A stretch of DNA of 15,416 nucleotides from JAICWY01 sp964531205 (GTDB lineage Bacteria; Vulcanimicrobiota; Vulcanimicrobiia; Vulcanimicrobiales; Vulcanimicrobiaceae). Within the stretch, counting starts at the first letter, position 1, and each line of letters opens with the position of its first letter. Both the position numbers and the translations under genes were made by a program. The notes beneath the pieces are model-generated. The model saw only the letters and a list, made by a program, of their open reading frames with translations. It was not told where the DNA came from and did no database searches. Below, in pieces: positions 1-6,033 of the stretch. The stretch lies in assembly GCA_964531205.1 (NCBI GenBank), contig CAZHGH010000074.1, forward strand, positions 1-15,416. The letters run 5' to 3'.

Positions 1-490
1 CGCGCGGCCAAAACGAGTTAGCGTCGTTCGCTTCGACATATGCTCGCAGCGACTCGGCAAAATACTCGTCGGCGCCAGTTGCCGCGTATGGCGTAACGAA
101 GGCTTGCGCTTGTGAAAACAAGCGACGCAACACCGGGTCGACGCTGGAACGGTAGACGCCTTCACCCAGCGCGCAGTCTAACGCATGACCGAATTCGTGC
201 GCAACCGTCATCGCGCTGCGCGATCGCAAATACATCGTGCGCTCTTCGACCACGAATAGTCCCGCGGGTGGTGCCGGCCATGCGTCCACATCGACGTTCA
301 GCCGTCGCAGCGCTTCCGATCGTTCTTGGTAACGCTGGCCGCGCGTAAGTGGAACTACGCGTATTCCGCGCTCCAGTGCGTAGCGAAGTGCCGGGTCTCC
401 AAATTTTCGAAGCGTTCGAATAATAGCGGAATGGTCGGACGGACGGCCGTCGATGAGTGCAGCCGCGGAATCGTGCGAGGAGTCGTACAT
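1..490 (-). CDS. Putative HEFGH zinc metallopeptidase, ATLF-like, C-terminus cut by window edge
   Basis: An open frame of 163 codons runs from an ATG at 490 leftward off the window without a stop; an in-frame stop lies just upstream near 515-517. The visible protein has HEFGHALD with the zincin HExxH at about residues 98-102. About 40 residues later comes DEYFAESLRAY, where E142 or E146 could be the third zinc ligand. This arrangement is known from anthrax-lethal-factor-like (M34/Pro-Pro endopeptidase) peptidases, so I infer a zinc-dependent peptidase. No signal peptide is visible at the N-terminus. A GAGAGG-like ribosome site stands about 8 bases before the ATG. It is divergent from the HAD gene, with 71 bp between the starts. 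Substrate and location are unknown; family assignment is by motif only, and other gluzincin families are possible. Confidence 0.75.
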   Translation of the reverse strand, partial: MYDSSHDSAAALIDGRPSDHSAIIRTLRKFGDPALRYALERGIRVVPLTRGQRYQERSEALRRLNVDVDAWPAPPAGLFVVEERTMYLRSRSAMTVAHEFGHALDCALGEGVYRSSVDPVLRRLFSQAQAFVTPYAATGADEYFAESLRAYVEANDANSFWPR

Positions 491-525
491 TCGGCGAAGC
501 CTCTCACGCGTGTGTTACGGCTACG

Positions 526-554
526 TTGCCACACGTTTGCGGTCGCGCTAAACT
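526..554 (+). promoter_or_regulatory. Sigma70-type promoter of the HAD gene, probably leaderless
   Basis: TTGCCA (526-531) and TAAACT (549-554) are separated by exactly 17 bp. The -10 box ends 7 bases before the GTG at 562, so transcription should begin at or within a base or two of the start codon. There is no Shine-Dalgarno sequence between them. Consensus match is read directly; the leaderless interpretation is inference. Confidence 0.6.
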
Positions 555-561
555 ACCCCAT

Positions 562-1236
562 GTGAAAGTCAAGCAATGGGTCATTTCCGACCTCGACGGT
601 ACACTCGTCGAGACGGAGCAAATCTGGCGCGACGTGCGGCACAACTTCGTTATTCAACACGGCGGCCATTGGCCTGAAGATGCGGCGAAAAAGATGATCG
701 GTATGCGGACCGAGGAGTGGGCGCAGTATATTCACAACGACCTCGGCGTAGCGCTTGCACCAAAGGCGATCGTCGAACAGGTCATCGCAGAGGTCCTCGA
801 GCGCCTTTCTAGCCACGTTCCGGTTTTGCCGGGTGCTGAAAAGGCACTTCAAAGTTTAGCGGGCAGCTTTCGGCTCGGCGTAGCGACCTCCGCGACGCGC
901 GTAGTTGCGGAAATGGTTCTGGAAAAAACCGGTTGGAACAAATTCTTTGCCGTTGTGGTCTCAGCGGATGAAGTTTCGCGCGGAAAGCCTGCGCCCGATG
1001 TGTATCTTCGCGCGCTTGAATTGCTTCAAGCGGATCCGCTGCGCACTGCTGCGATCGAAGATTCAGCGAACGGAATTCGCTCGGCACACGCGGCGCAACT
1101 TGCCGTTGTTGCGGTTCCCAATCGCGAATTTCCTCCGGATGCGCAAGCGCTCGCGCTCGCTGCACGTATTCTCACGAGTCTCGAGCAGCTCGACGCCAAA
1201 ACGATTCACGACGTGTTGGCCAAGAAAAAAATGTGA
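562..1236 (+). CDS. HAD superfamily phosphatase (beta-phosphoglucomutase-like subfamily IA)
   Basis: The 224-residue product carries all four HAD motifs. Motif I is DLDGTL with nucleophile D10 and acid D12; motif II is VATSATR near 107-113; motif III is lysine K142 in GKPAPDVY; motif IV is IEDSANGI at 165-172. The segment between motifs I and II is a helical cap of subfamily IA size. Such enzymes dephosphorylate small phosphorylated metabolites or act as phosphoglucomutases; the substrate cannot be read here. GTG 562 is chosen because homology begins right there (MKVKQWVISDLDGTL) and a promoter ends 7 bases before it. An in-frame ATG at 457 would add 35 unrelated Arg-rich residues overlapping the divergent peptidase gene. 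Cytoplasmic, apparently monocistronic. Confidence 0.9.
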   Translation: MKVKQWVISDLDGTLVETEQIWRDVRHNFVIQHGGHWPEDAAKKMIGMRTEEWAQYIHNDLGVALAPKAIVEQVIAEVLERLSSHVPVLPGAEKALQSLAGSFRLGVATSATRVVAEMVLEKTGWNKFFAVVVSADEVSRGKPAPDVYLRALELLQADPLRTAAIEDSANGIRSAHAAQLAVVAVPNREFPPDAQALALAARILTSLEQLDAKTIHDVLAKKKM

Positions 1237-1249
1237 GCTTTCAGACTTA

Positions 1250-1284
1250 CTTCACAGTTAATGCGTATCGTGCTTCACAGTTAA
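1250..1284 (+). repeat. Tandem direct repeat CTTCACAGTTAA x2, possible operator
   Basis: The 12-mer CTTCACAGTTAA occurs at 1250-1261 and again at 1273-1284, both perfect, with a 23-bp period, about two turns of DNA. It lies between the HAD stop and the start of the lipoprotein gene, ending just before its AAGGAGG ribosome site. Directly repeated sites at such spacing are typical of response-regulator or activator binding, but the factor is unknown. The second copy is so close to the ribosome site that the pair might instead act at the mRNA level. Confidence 0.5.
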
Positions 1285-1300
1285 GGAGGCATTCTCAACG

Positions 1301-1840
1301 ATGCGCAACACATTTGCGACGCTCGTATTTCTTGCTGCCACTGCGTTGGCTGCGTGTGGCGGCGGTGGCACCGGGGGTGGCGGCACGACTGTTGGCGTCA
1401 CTCCGCCTACGGCGGCACCAACGTCACAACCCTCGGCTCAAGGTAATCTCCCGCTTTCGGAAACGGTTGCCGGAAGCCCGGCGTGGGTCGATCCATCTTC
1501 ACACAAAACGCTGTATTTTCTTGACGTCGATACCGCTACCGGCGCTACTTGCACGGGTGGCTGTCTGCAGATTTGGCCGCTATTCGTGCCATCGGCAAAT
1601 GCACAGGCCAGTGGTAACCTGACCATCATTACGCGTAGCGACGGCACCGGAATGCAGTGGGCGTACCAAGGTCATCCGCTGTACACGTACGCCGGCGATA
1701 GCGGTGCCGATCAAGCAAACGGCGATAACTTCCCCGAATTCGGTGGACACTGGCACGTCGCACGTCCCAGCGCCGCGAATCCGACGCCCGCACCCGGCGG
1801 AGGCGGAACCCCGCCGCCGTGCAACGGCCCCTACTGCTAG
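1301..1840 (+). CDS. Secreted lipoprotein with a PF03640-type (lipoprotein_15) domain
   Basis: The 179-residue product starts with a signal peptide ending in the lipobox LAAC (acylated C19), followed by a Gly/Thr/Pro-rich spacer to about residue 50. Residues about 65-155 match the pattern of the COG4315/PF03640 secreted repeat: LYFLDVDT, then CTGGCLQIWP, an IITRSDGTGMQWAYQGHPLYTYAGD stretch, and a final GGHWHVA. The domain's biochemical role is not established. The tail is Pro/Gly-rich and ends with two cysteines. AAGGAGG lies upstream with a rather long 11-base spacing to ATG 1301. It is probably anchored on the outer side of a membrane. A strong hairpin terminator follows, and the tandem 12-mer repeats precede it, so it is likely a separately regulated single gene. 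Confidence 0.88.
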   Translation: MRNTFATLVFLAATALAACGGGGTGGGGTTVGVTPPTAAPTSQPSAQGNLPLSETVAGSPAWVDPSSHKTLYFLDVDTATGATCTGGCLQIWPLFVPSANAQASGNLTIITRSDGTGMQWAYQGHPLYTYAGDSGADQANGDNFPEFGGHWHVARPSAANPTPAPGGGGTPPPCNGPYC

Positions 1841-1864
1841 ATACGCAAACCTGTCGACGTAAAA

Positions 1865-1891
1865 GCGCGGGGCGGTTACACTGCCCCGCGC
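1865..1891. terminator. Strong hairpin terminator, probably bidirectional
   Basis: GCGCGGGGC (1865-1873) pairs perfectly with GCCCCGCGC (1883-1891) around a 9-base loop. It sits 25 bases after the lipoprotein stop. Read on the minus strand the hairpin is followed by TTTT, so it could also stop leftward transcription arriving from the potassium channel gene. Confidence 0.75.
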
Positions 1892-1952
1892 CTTAAAAGT
1901 TTCCACGAGTAAAATCAGACCCATCCAGGGATTAGCCGTTAGCTCTTATGGC

Positions 1953-2093
1953 ATGAGAAACAAAATGACCGCATTGACCAGCGCCCTGAAAGATAACGCC
2001 GATATGGAGATGCTGTTGACGGCCATCGTCAGCGGAATGGCCGCAGCGTTTATCTTTACGCTGTTGGGCGGTTTGCACGTTACGCTGCGCTAA
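1953..2093 (+). CDS. Small single-helix membrane protein (46 residues)
   Basis: A 46-codon frame begins at ATG 1953 (or ATG 1965, giving 42 residues) and ends at TAA 2091-2093. The first 20 residues are polar and charged (KDNADMEM). They are followed by a convincing transmembrane segment of about 21 residues, LLTAIVSGMAAAFIFTLLGGL, and a short HVTLR tail. I do not recognise a family. The pattern of a polar head, one hydrophobic helix and a basic tail is not expected by chance, and the frame fills the space exactly up to the convergent channel gene: its TAA overlaps that gene's TAG by two bases. No clear Shine-Dalgarno is visible, which lowers confidence. It may be a small membrane accessory protein; a functional link to the channel is speculation. 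Confidence 0.5.
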   Translation: MRNKMTALTSALKDNADMEMLLTAIVSGMAAAFIFTLLGGLHVTLR

Positions 2094-2800
2094 ACGAAAT
2101 AGCGCACAACCAGTCGCGCCAGCAGCGTTGCTGGAAACAAAGCGCCGATGACCGACTCAAGGTTCGCGGCGCTGCGCACGAGCGGATCCACCGGGATGAT
2201 ATCGCCGAATCCAGTCGTCGTCAGCGTGGAGAACGAGAAATAGATGTATTGGCTCAGTTCTTCACCTGACGGGCCCGCATGCATAACAAACGCATGCGGA
2301 TTGAAGAATTCCGCCATGCGGAACAGCAGTGCAAAGATGAGCGCGATGTTGAGATAAACCGCGACGCCGCCGAGAATGCGATGCGATGTGCCGTCCTGTT
2401 CGTCGGTGAACACAGCTCGCAGTAAGACGACGCTAAGCACGGTAAAGAACATAATAATCGTCGCAAGATCTAGCGGTACTCCAATCGCCTTTGGTTCGGT
2501 TTGACGAAAGAGCCAAGATGCGACATTGATCGCGACGGCGGCGAGGATAAGAATTTGTGCCCGTCTATCTTTCGACGTAACCGCCAGCACGACAAACACA
2601 ATCGCTGCGTTCAGTAGACCAATAAAGATCGCGGGCAGAACGTGCATAGCGGCGAGCGGCGTCGCGATGAAAATTGCCAACACTTGCAGCGTGACGAGCA
2701 GCGTCAGACTCGGTTCGCGAAAACGATGCTGAAGCGCAAGCCACCAACGGCGCTTGCTTATCCGCGGAAGGAGCGCTCTCTGGACCGTGCTCGTGAACAT
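2090..2800 (-). CDS. Six-TM potassium channel family protein (Ion_trans_2)
   Basis: The 236-residue protein has six hydrophobic segments at roughly 31-52, 54-75, 82-99, 108-131, 143-163 and 213-235. A pore loop lies between the last two. Its selectivity filter TTGFGD (195-200) is a recognised variant of TVGYGD, so it should conduct K+ across the inner membrane, presumably as a tetramer. Unlike voltage-gated channels it has no row of arginines in segment four, and unlike Kch or MthK it has no cytoplasmic RCK/TrkA-N domain; only about three residues follow the last helix. The N-terminus is basic (RISKRRWW). No good ribosome site precedes ATG 2800. It is convergent with the 46-residue gene, and the gene upstream is divergent, so it is probably transcribed alone. 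Confidence 0.85.
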   Translation of the reverse strand: MFTSTVQRALLPRISKRRWWLALQHRFREPSLTLLVTLQVLAIFIATPLAAMHVLPAIFIGLLNAAIVFVVLAVTSKDRRAQILILAAVAINVASWLFRQTEPKAIGVPLDLATIIMFFTVLSVVLLRAVFTDEQDGTSHRILGGVAVYLNIALIFALLFRMAEFFNPHAFVMHAGPSGEELSQYIYFSFSTLTTTGFGDIIPVDPLVRSAANLESVIGALFPATLLARLVVRYFV

Positions 2801-2897
2801 CTTCGAAGGCTACGTGCCCCGCCTGGGATTGCGCGCAGAGTACGATGAGGATTCTCTTAGAATGTCGCGGCCATAACGGTTTTTGGTCCAGCGTACC

Positions 2898-2929
2898 GGG
2901 GGCGTTGGGGCAGTTGTGGTGGGAAAGGG
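2898..2929 (+). other. Four-tract G-rich element, possible G-quadruplex
   Basis: G-tracts stand at 2898-2902, 2907-2910, 2921-2923 and 2927-2929, with gaps of 4, 10 and 3 bases, all on the plus strand. The element ends seven bases before the -35 box of the glycosyltransferase gene in the 173-bp divergent intergenic region. The 10-base middle loop makes a stable quadruplex uncertain. Confidence 0.3.
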
Positions 2930-2935
2930 CGCCTC

Positions 2936-2964
2936 TTGGTACCCGCGACGTCCGGCGCTATGCT
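2936..2964 (+). promoter_or_regulatory. Sigma70-type promoter of the GT-C gene, near-leaderless
   Basis: TTGGTA (2936-2941) and TATGCT (2959-2964) are separated by 17 bp. The -10 box ends 9 bases before GTG 2974, predicting a 5' leader of only about 0-3 bases, and there is no Shine-Dalgarno in the gap (TAAGACGCT). Confidence 0.6.
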
Positions 2965-2973
2965 TAAGACGCT

Positions 2974-4362
2974 GTGATAACGCTCGCAACCGTCTTTTTA
3001 TTGTTTTTGCTGTGGGAGCTGATCCGCAGATTCTCGGCGCCGCTCCCGAGCCCGCGCTTCAATCTTGAGCGCCGTCGGCTCGCCGCCGCCGTCGCGACCT
3101 TGTGCGTCGCGTTGATCGTGCTGTTTTGGCAAGAAGCACGCTTGTTGACACAAATGGTCGCGCTGCAAAAGAACGCGCCGAACTGGCTTACGCTCGCACC
3201 TGCGGGGTGGCTCGTGCATGAAGGTGTCACAACAAACGCTACGGCGGTCTTCCTTGTAACGCTATTCGAAAGCGGCCTACTCGCCGCATTGTATTTCATA
3301 TTGAAAGACGCACAGTCGCGCGCCGCATCGGCGATTGTCATCGCGGGTGCGATTGTCATGGTGTCGATCGCGGCAGTGACGCCTATTACGAACCCCGATG
3401 TCTATGCGTACATCGGCTATGGGAAGCTCGGCCTCGCGGGCTCGTACTCGCCGCCGCATGTGGCGTTTACAGGTGCTTTTAGCGTCATCAACGATCGTTG
3501 GGGCACGCCGTTGCTCGTGTCTGATTACGGGCCGCTGTTTATTGCGTTGCAATCGCTGCTCGTCGCAAGCGCGCACTCGCTCTCACTCGCTTTTGCGATC
3601 GAGCGCGGCTTCGACATCATCGTCTTCGCGTGCGTGCTGTTTTCACTGCGAAAGCTGGGAGCGGATCTCGCAACACTTGCGGTGATGGCGCTCAATCCCG
3701 CAATTCTTTACCTGTACATCATTACGGCTCACAACGATCTGCTATCGGTCCTGTTCTTGTTGATCGCGTTTGCGTTAGTGCGTCGCTACCCATGGCTTGC
3801 CGCTGCCGCAGTCGTGGCATCGGGTCTGATCAAGATCGTGTTCTGCATTGCCGGACTCATCGTTTTTGCGGATCTGCGGCGCACAACTCCGGTAAGGCTG
3901 GCTTACGCAGCGGCGTGCGTTCTGGGGTGCGCGCTGATTCTATGGCTCGTGGGCGGACACGCTTATATTGCATCGCTACTGTTCGTATCGAAGGTGCAGC
4001 TGGCCCACATTCCGATGCGCTTTATTGTGCTTCAGCGGATTTTTGCGCTGATTGCTCTGGGCGCCATCGCCGTGGCTTTGATCGCAAAACGCTTCATGGC
4101 CGCGGCGATGTGGAGCATGCCGGCTCTCGGTGCGCGCATTTATCCGTGGTACGTGGTCTGGTCGTTGCCGTACGCACTGCGCGCAAACGCACTGCCGGCA
4201 TTTCTCATTCCGCTTCCCGCGATCGCGTATAGTACGGATCCGCTATTCGCCGTCGGCGGACACGCCTTTGCGCTGGTGGTCGCGGCGGTCATTACGGCGA
4301 TGATCGCGATAGCGTTGCTTCAACAACGCTACCGCGCATCAGCGCACCGAACTGCCGCTTAA
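2974..4362 (+). CDS. GT-C fold glycosyltransferase, MptA/MptB mannosyltransferase-like
   Basis: The 462-residue polytopic membrane protein has about ten or more hydrophobic segments. After the first of these, an extracytoplasmic loop holds NPDVYAYIGYGKL, with D142 in the position of the catalytic acid of GT-C enzymes. Further landmarks are SDYGPLF (183-189), NPAILYLYIITAHNDLL (241-257) and RIYPWYVVWSLP (388-399). The DVYAY, YGP, NP...AHND and YPWY series is typical of polyprenyl-phosphate-sugar-dependent mannosyltransferases such as MptB. I infer transfer of a sugar from a polyprenol phosphate donor to a glycan or lipid on the outer face of the inner membrane; donor and acceptor are unknown. 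The GTG start is supported by the promoter 9 bases upstream. Its stop shares TTAA with the stop of the convergent lipoprotein gene. Confidence 0.8.
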   Translation: MITLATVFLLFLLWELIRRFSAPLPSPRFNLERRRLAAAVATLCVALIVLFWQEARLLTQMVALQKNAPNWLTLAPAGWLVHEGVTTNATAVFLVTLFESGLLAALYFILKDAQSRAASAIVIAGAIVMVSIAAVTPITNPDVYAYIGYGKLGLAGSYSPPHVAFTGAFSVINDRWGTPLLVSDYGPLFIALQSLLVASAHSLSLAFAIERGFDIIVFACVLFSLRKLGADLATLAVMALNPAILYLYIITAHNDLLSVLFLLIAFALVRRYPWLAAAAVVASGLIKIVFCIAGLIVFADLRRTTPVRLAYAAACVLGCALILWLVGGHAYIASLLFVSKVQLAHIPMRFIVLQRIFALIALGAIAVALIAKRFMAAAMWSMPALGARIYPWYVVWSLPYALRANALPAFLIPLPAIAYSTDPLFAVGGHAFALVVAAVITAMIAIALLQQRYRASAHRTAA

Positions 4363-5942
4363 AGGCAGCCGTTTCCGCCGGTCGTGAGCATATACGCGTC
4401 TCCCGGATTGACGGTCAACGGATTCGAGACGGGACGCCCGCCGACGTCCGTGTACACGTGGCCCGCGGGAAGTTGGAACTGCTGTGGGCTGCTACCCGCA
4501 TTGGCGAGTGCGAATCCGCCGGAGAACCGCCGCGAATAGAGGTAATTGTTGTCCTGGAACGCGCCGCATGCTGCGCCATAGCGTGTCGAGTACTCGCTGC
4601 GGTACGTGTAGATGCCGCCGCCCTTCGGCGAGATATACACGCCCGCACCGCCGTTATTCCCGAGCGCGTACGTTGCGAGCGCCCAATCCACTTGCGACGG
4701 CGTCAACGATTGCGGATCGGTCGAACACGACGTGTAGCAGTAGTAGTCCGTAATGAAGACCGCGATGTTGTGATTCTGTAAGTACTCCATCCAGTTCAAC
4801 GTGTTCGCGAACGACTGTCCCGTTAGGATTTTTCCATAGTTCGTAAACCCGTTCTCATCCAGCATTCCGTCGACGTTTTGGAGCATTTGCACTTCGTTCG
4901 CCGTCGGAGCGAAACTGTAGGGTGGATGATTCACGAGGAGCTTGAAATGATGTGATGCAACGGTTGGATCCGTCGCGAGATAATTTTTAGCCGTCGCGAT
5001 CCAGTTCTGCATGTCCGCGATCCACGTCGGATCCGCGGCGAGGCGTCCGCCACTATAGCGGCGCACGAACGTCCCGTTCTGGTAGATCCCGCACGCGTAC
5101 CAACCGCTCTGCGCTGGGCCTTCGCCAAACTCGTGGTTCGGTGCGAACGAATAATTGCTGAAGATGACGTTGTCTACCGCGAGCGCGTTGTAACCGCTAT
5201 TTACCATGTCTGTGCCGAGAAGCTGCAACTGATACTTCACGACATCCGGATTGTGGATGTCGAGTGGAACGTCGCCGAAACCGGTACCAAACGATGGTAA
5301 ATCCTGCGTTGGATTGTTATTCGCGTCGCACGCGTACAAGATCCAATCCGGATGATTTTGCTGGAACCAAGAGAGATCGTGTCCCGATAACACGTGAATA
5401 TCTTCATTGGGCAGGACGTAGCGCGAAACGTACATGCCCGGGTGCGCGCTGTCCCACGCGCTCGGCATGAACGAACCCCAAACCGCGTCATAGTACGGTG
5501 CTTCCTGCTGAACTTGCGCTGCGGTCATGCCGCCGGGAGCGTTTAATGTGGGGTTGTTGTCGTTGACCTGAATCAAGCTAAAGCGCCCCGTCGTATCGGG
5601 GAGCATCGTAATACTTTGCGTGGATGGCGGTGCCGTTGGAGACGGTGTCGGCGTTTGCGGCGGAACCGGCGTCGGCGTATGTCCGGGCGAACCTGATGGA
5701 CCCGGTGTCGGCGTGTGTCCCGGCGAACCTGATGGCGACACCGATGGCGTGCCGCTCGGCGCACCCGACGGCGAAGTGCTCGGCGGTGTACCGCCGCCGG
5801 AGTTACCGCCCGGATTGGATACGGGAGGCGTCGACGTGCCGCCGCCCCCGCCGCCTCCGCATGCGCTCAATGCAATAGTGAGCGCGACAAATGATCCTTG
5901 AAGAATGCGCGTGAATCGTAACGGCAGCACGATGTCCCTCAC
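4359..5942 (-). CDS. Secreted lipoprotein, putative TIM-barrel glycoside hydrolase (paralogue A)
   Basis: The 527-residue protein has a signal peptide with lipobox LSAC (C28), seven glycines, then a low-complexity Pro/Ser/Gly/Thr linker to about residue 110 and a globular domain to the end. The globular part is clearly paralogous to the protein at 14059-15414. Shared blocks are SWFQQNHPDWILYAC, VPLDIHNPDVV, GYNALAVDNV (D257), TFVRRYS, LLVNHP, VDGMLDENGFTNYG (D362/E363), a beta-rich C-terminal domain and a terminal NGCL. The order strand-Asp, VNHP, strand-Asp/Glu suggests a TIM barrel like the hypothetical glycosyl hydrolase (GHL) families, so glycosidase activity is inferred, not shown. Four cysteines are conserved in both copies (205, 284, 459, 526). 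The alternative GTG at 5930 has a better ribosome site (AGGGA, about 4 bases upstream) and keeps the signal peptide. Confidence 0.82.
   Translation of the reverse strand: MRDIVLPLRFTRILQGSFVALTIALSACGGGGGGGTSTPPVSNPGGNSGGGTPPSTSPSGAPSGTPSVSPSGSPGHTPTPGPSGSPGHTPTPVPPQTPTPSPTAPPSTQSITMLPDTTGRFSLIQVNDNNPTLNAPGGMTAAQVQQEAPYYDAVWGSFMPSAWDSAHPGMYVSRYVLPNEDIHVLSGHDLSWFQQNHPDWILYACDANNNPTQDLPSFGTGFGDVPLDIHNPDVVKYQLQLLGTDMVNSGYNALAVDNVIFSNYSFAPNHEFGEGPAQSGWYACGIYQNGTFVRRYSGGRLAADPTWIADMQNWIATAKNYLATDPTVASHHFKLLVNHPPYSFAPTANEVQMLQNVDGMLDENGFTNYGKILTGQSFANTLNWMEYLQNHNIAVFITDYYCYTSCSTDPQSLTPSQVDWALATYALGNNGGAGVYISPKGGGIYTYRSEYSTRYGAACGAFQDNNYLYSRRFSGGFALANAGSSPQQFQLPAGHVYTDVGGRPVSNPLTVNPGDAYMLTTGGNGCL
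5671..5736 (-). repeat. 36-bp tandem repeat in the lipoprotein linker
   Basis: Two near-identical units with a 36-bp period begin at 5671 and 5707, the second incomplete at its end. They encode two copies of a 12-residue PSGSPGHTPTPx block in the flexible stalk of the lipoprotein. Such repeats change length readily by slippage, so the stalk may vary between strains. Confidence 0.75.
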
Positions 5943-5952
5943 TTTGTGGGGA

Positions 5953-5958
5953 ACTATA
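5953..5958 (-). promoter_or_regulatory. Possible -10 box (TATAGT) of lipoprotein paralogue A
   Basis: TATAGT on the minus strand ends 10 bases before GTG 5942. No matching -35 box at 16-18 bp is obvious, so the call is weak. Its distance to the start resembles the near-leaderless promoters elsewhere in the window. Confidence 0.35.
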
Positions 5959-6033
5959 CCGCTGGTTCATTAGCACTACGTACGGACATTCGGACCATAG
6001 ACCCAGGGCTTTGCGGGAGGGATTAGTCGACAA

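Noticed and set aside
457..561. Upstream ATG extension of the HAD phosphatase
   Set aside because: The 35 extra residues are unrelated to HAD proteins, overlap the divergent peptidase gene and lie upstream of a good promoter.
1261..1284. Seven-codon leader peptide frame (MRIVLHS) between the tandem repeats
   Set aside because: It has no ribosome site of its own, no run of a regulatory amino acid and no attenuator hairpin; it is explained by the repeat sequence.
3630..4232. A 200-codon plus-strand frame inside the GT-C gene
   Set aside because: It is an out-of-frame shadow with Arg/Cys/Ser-rich composition and no motif.
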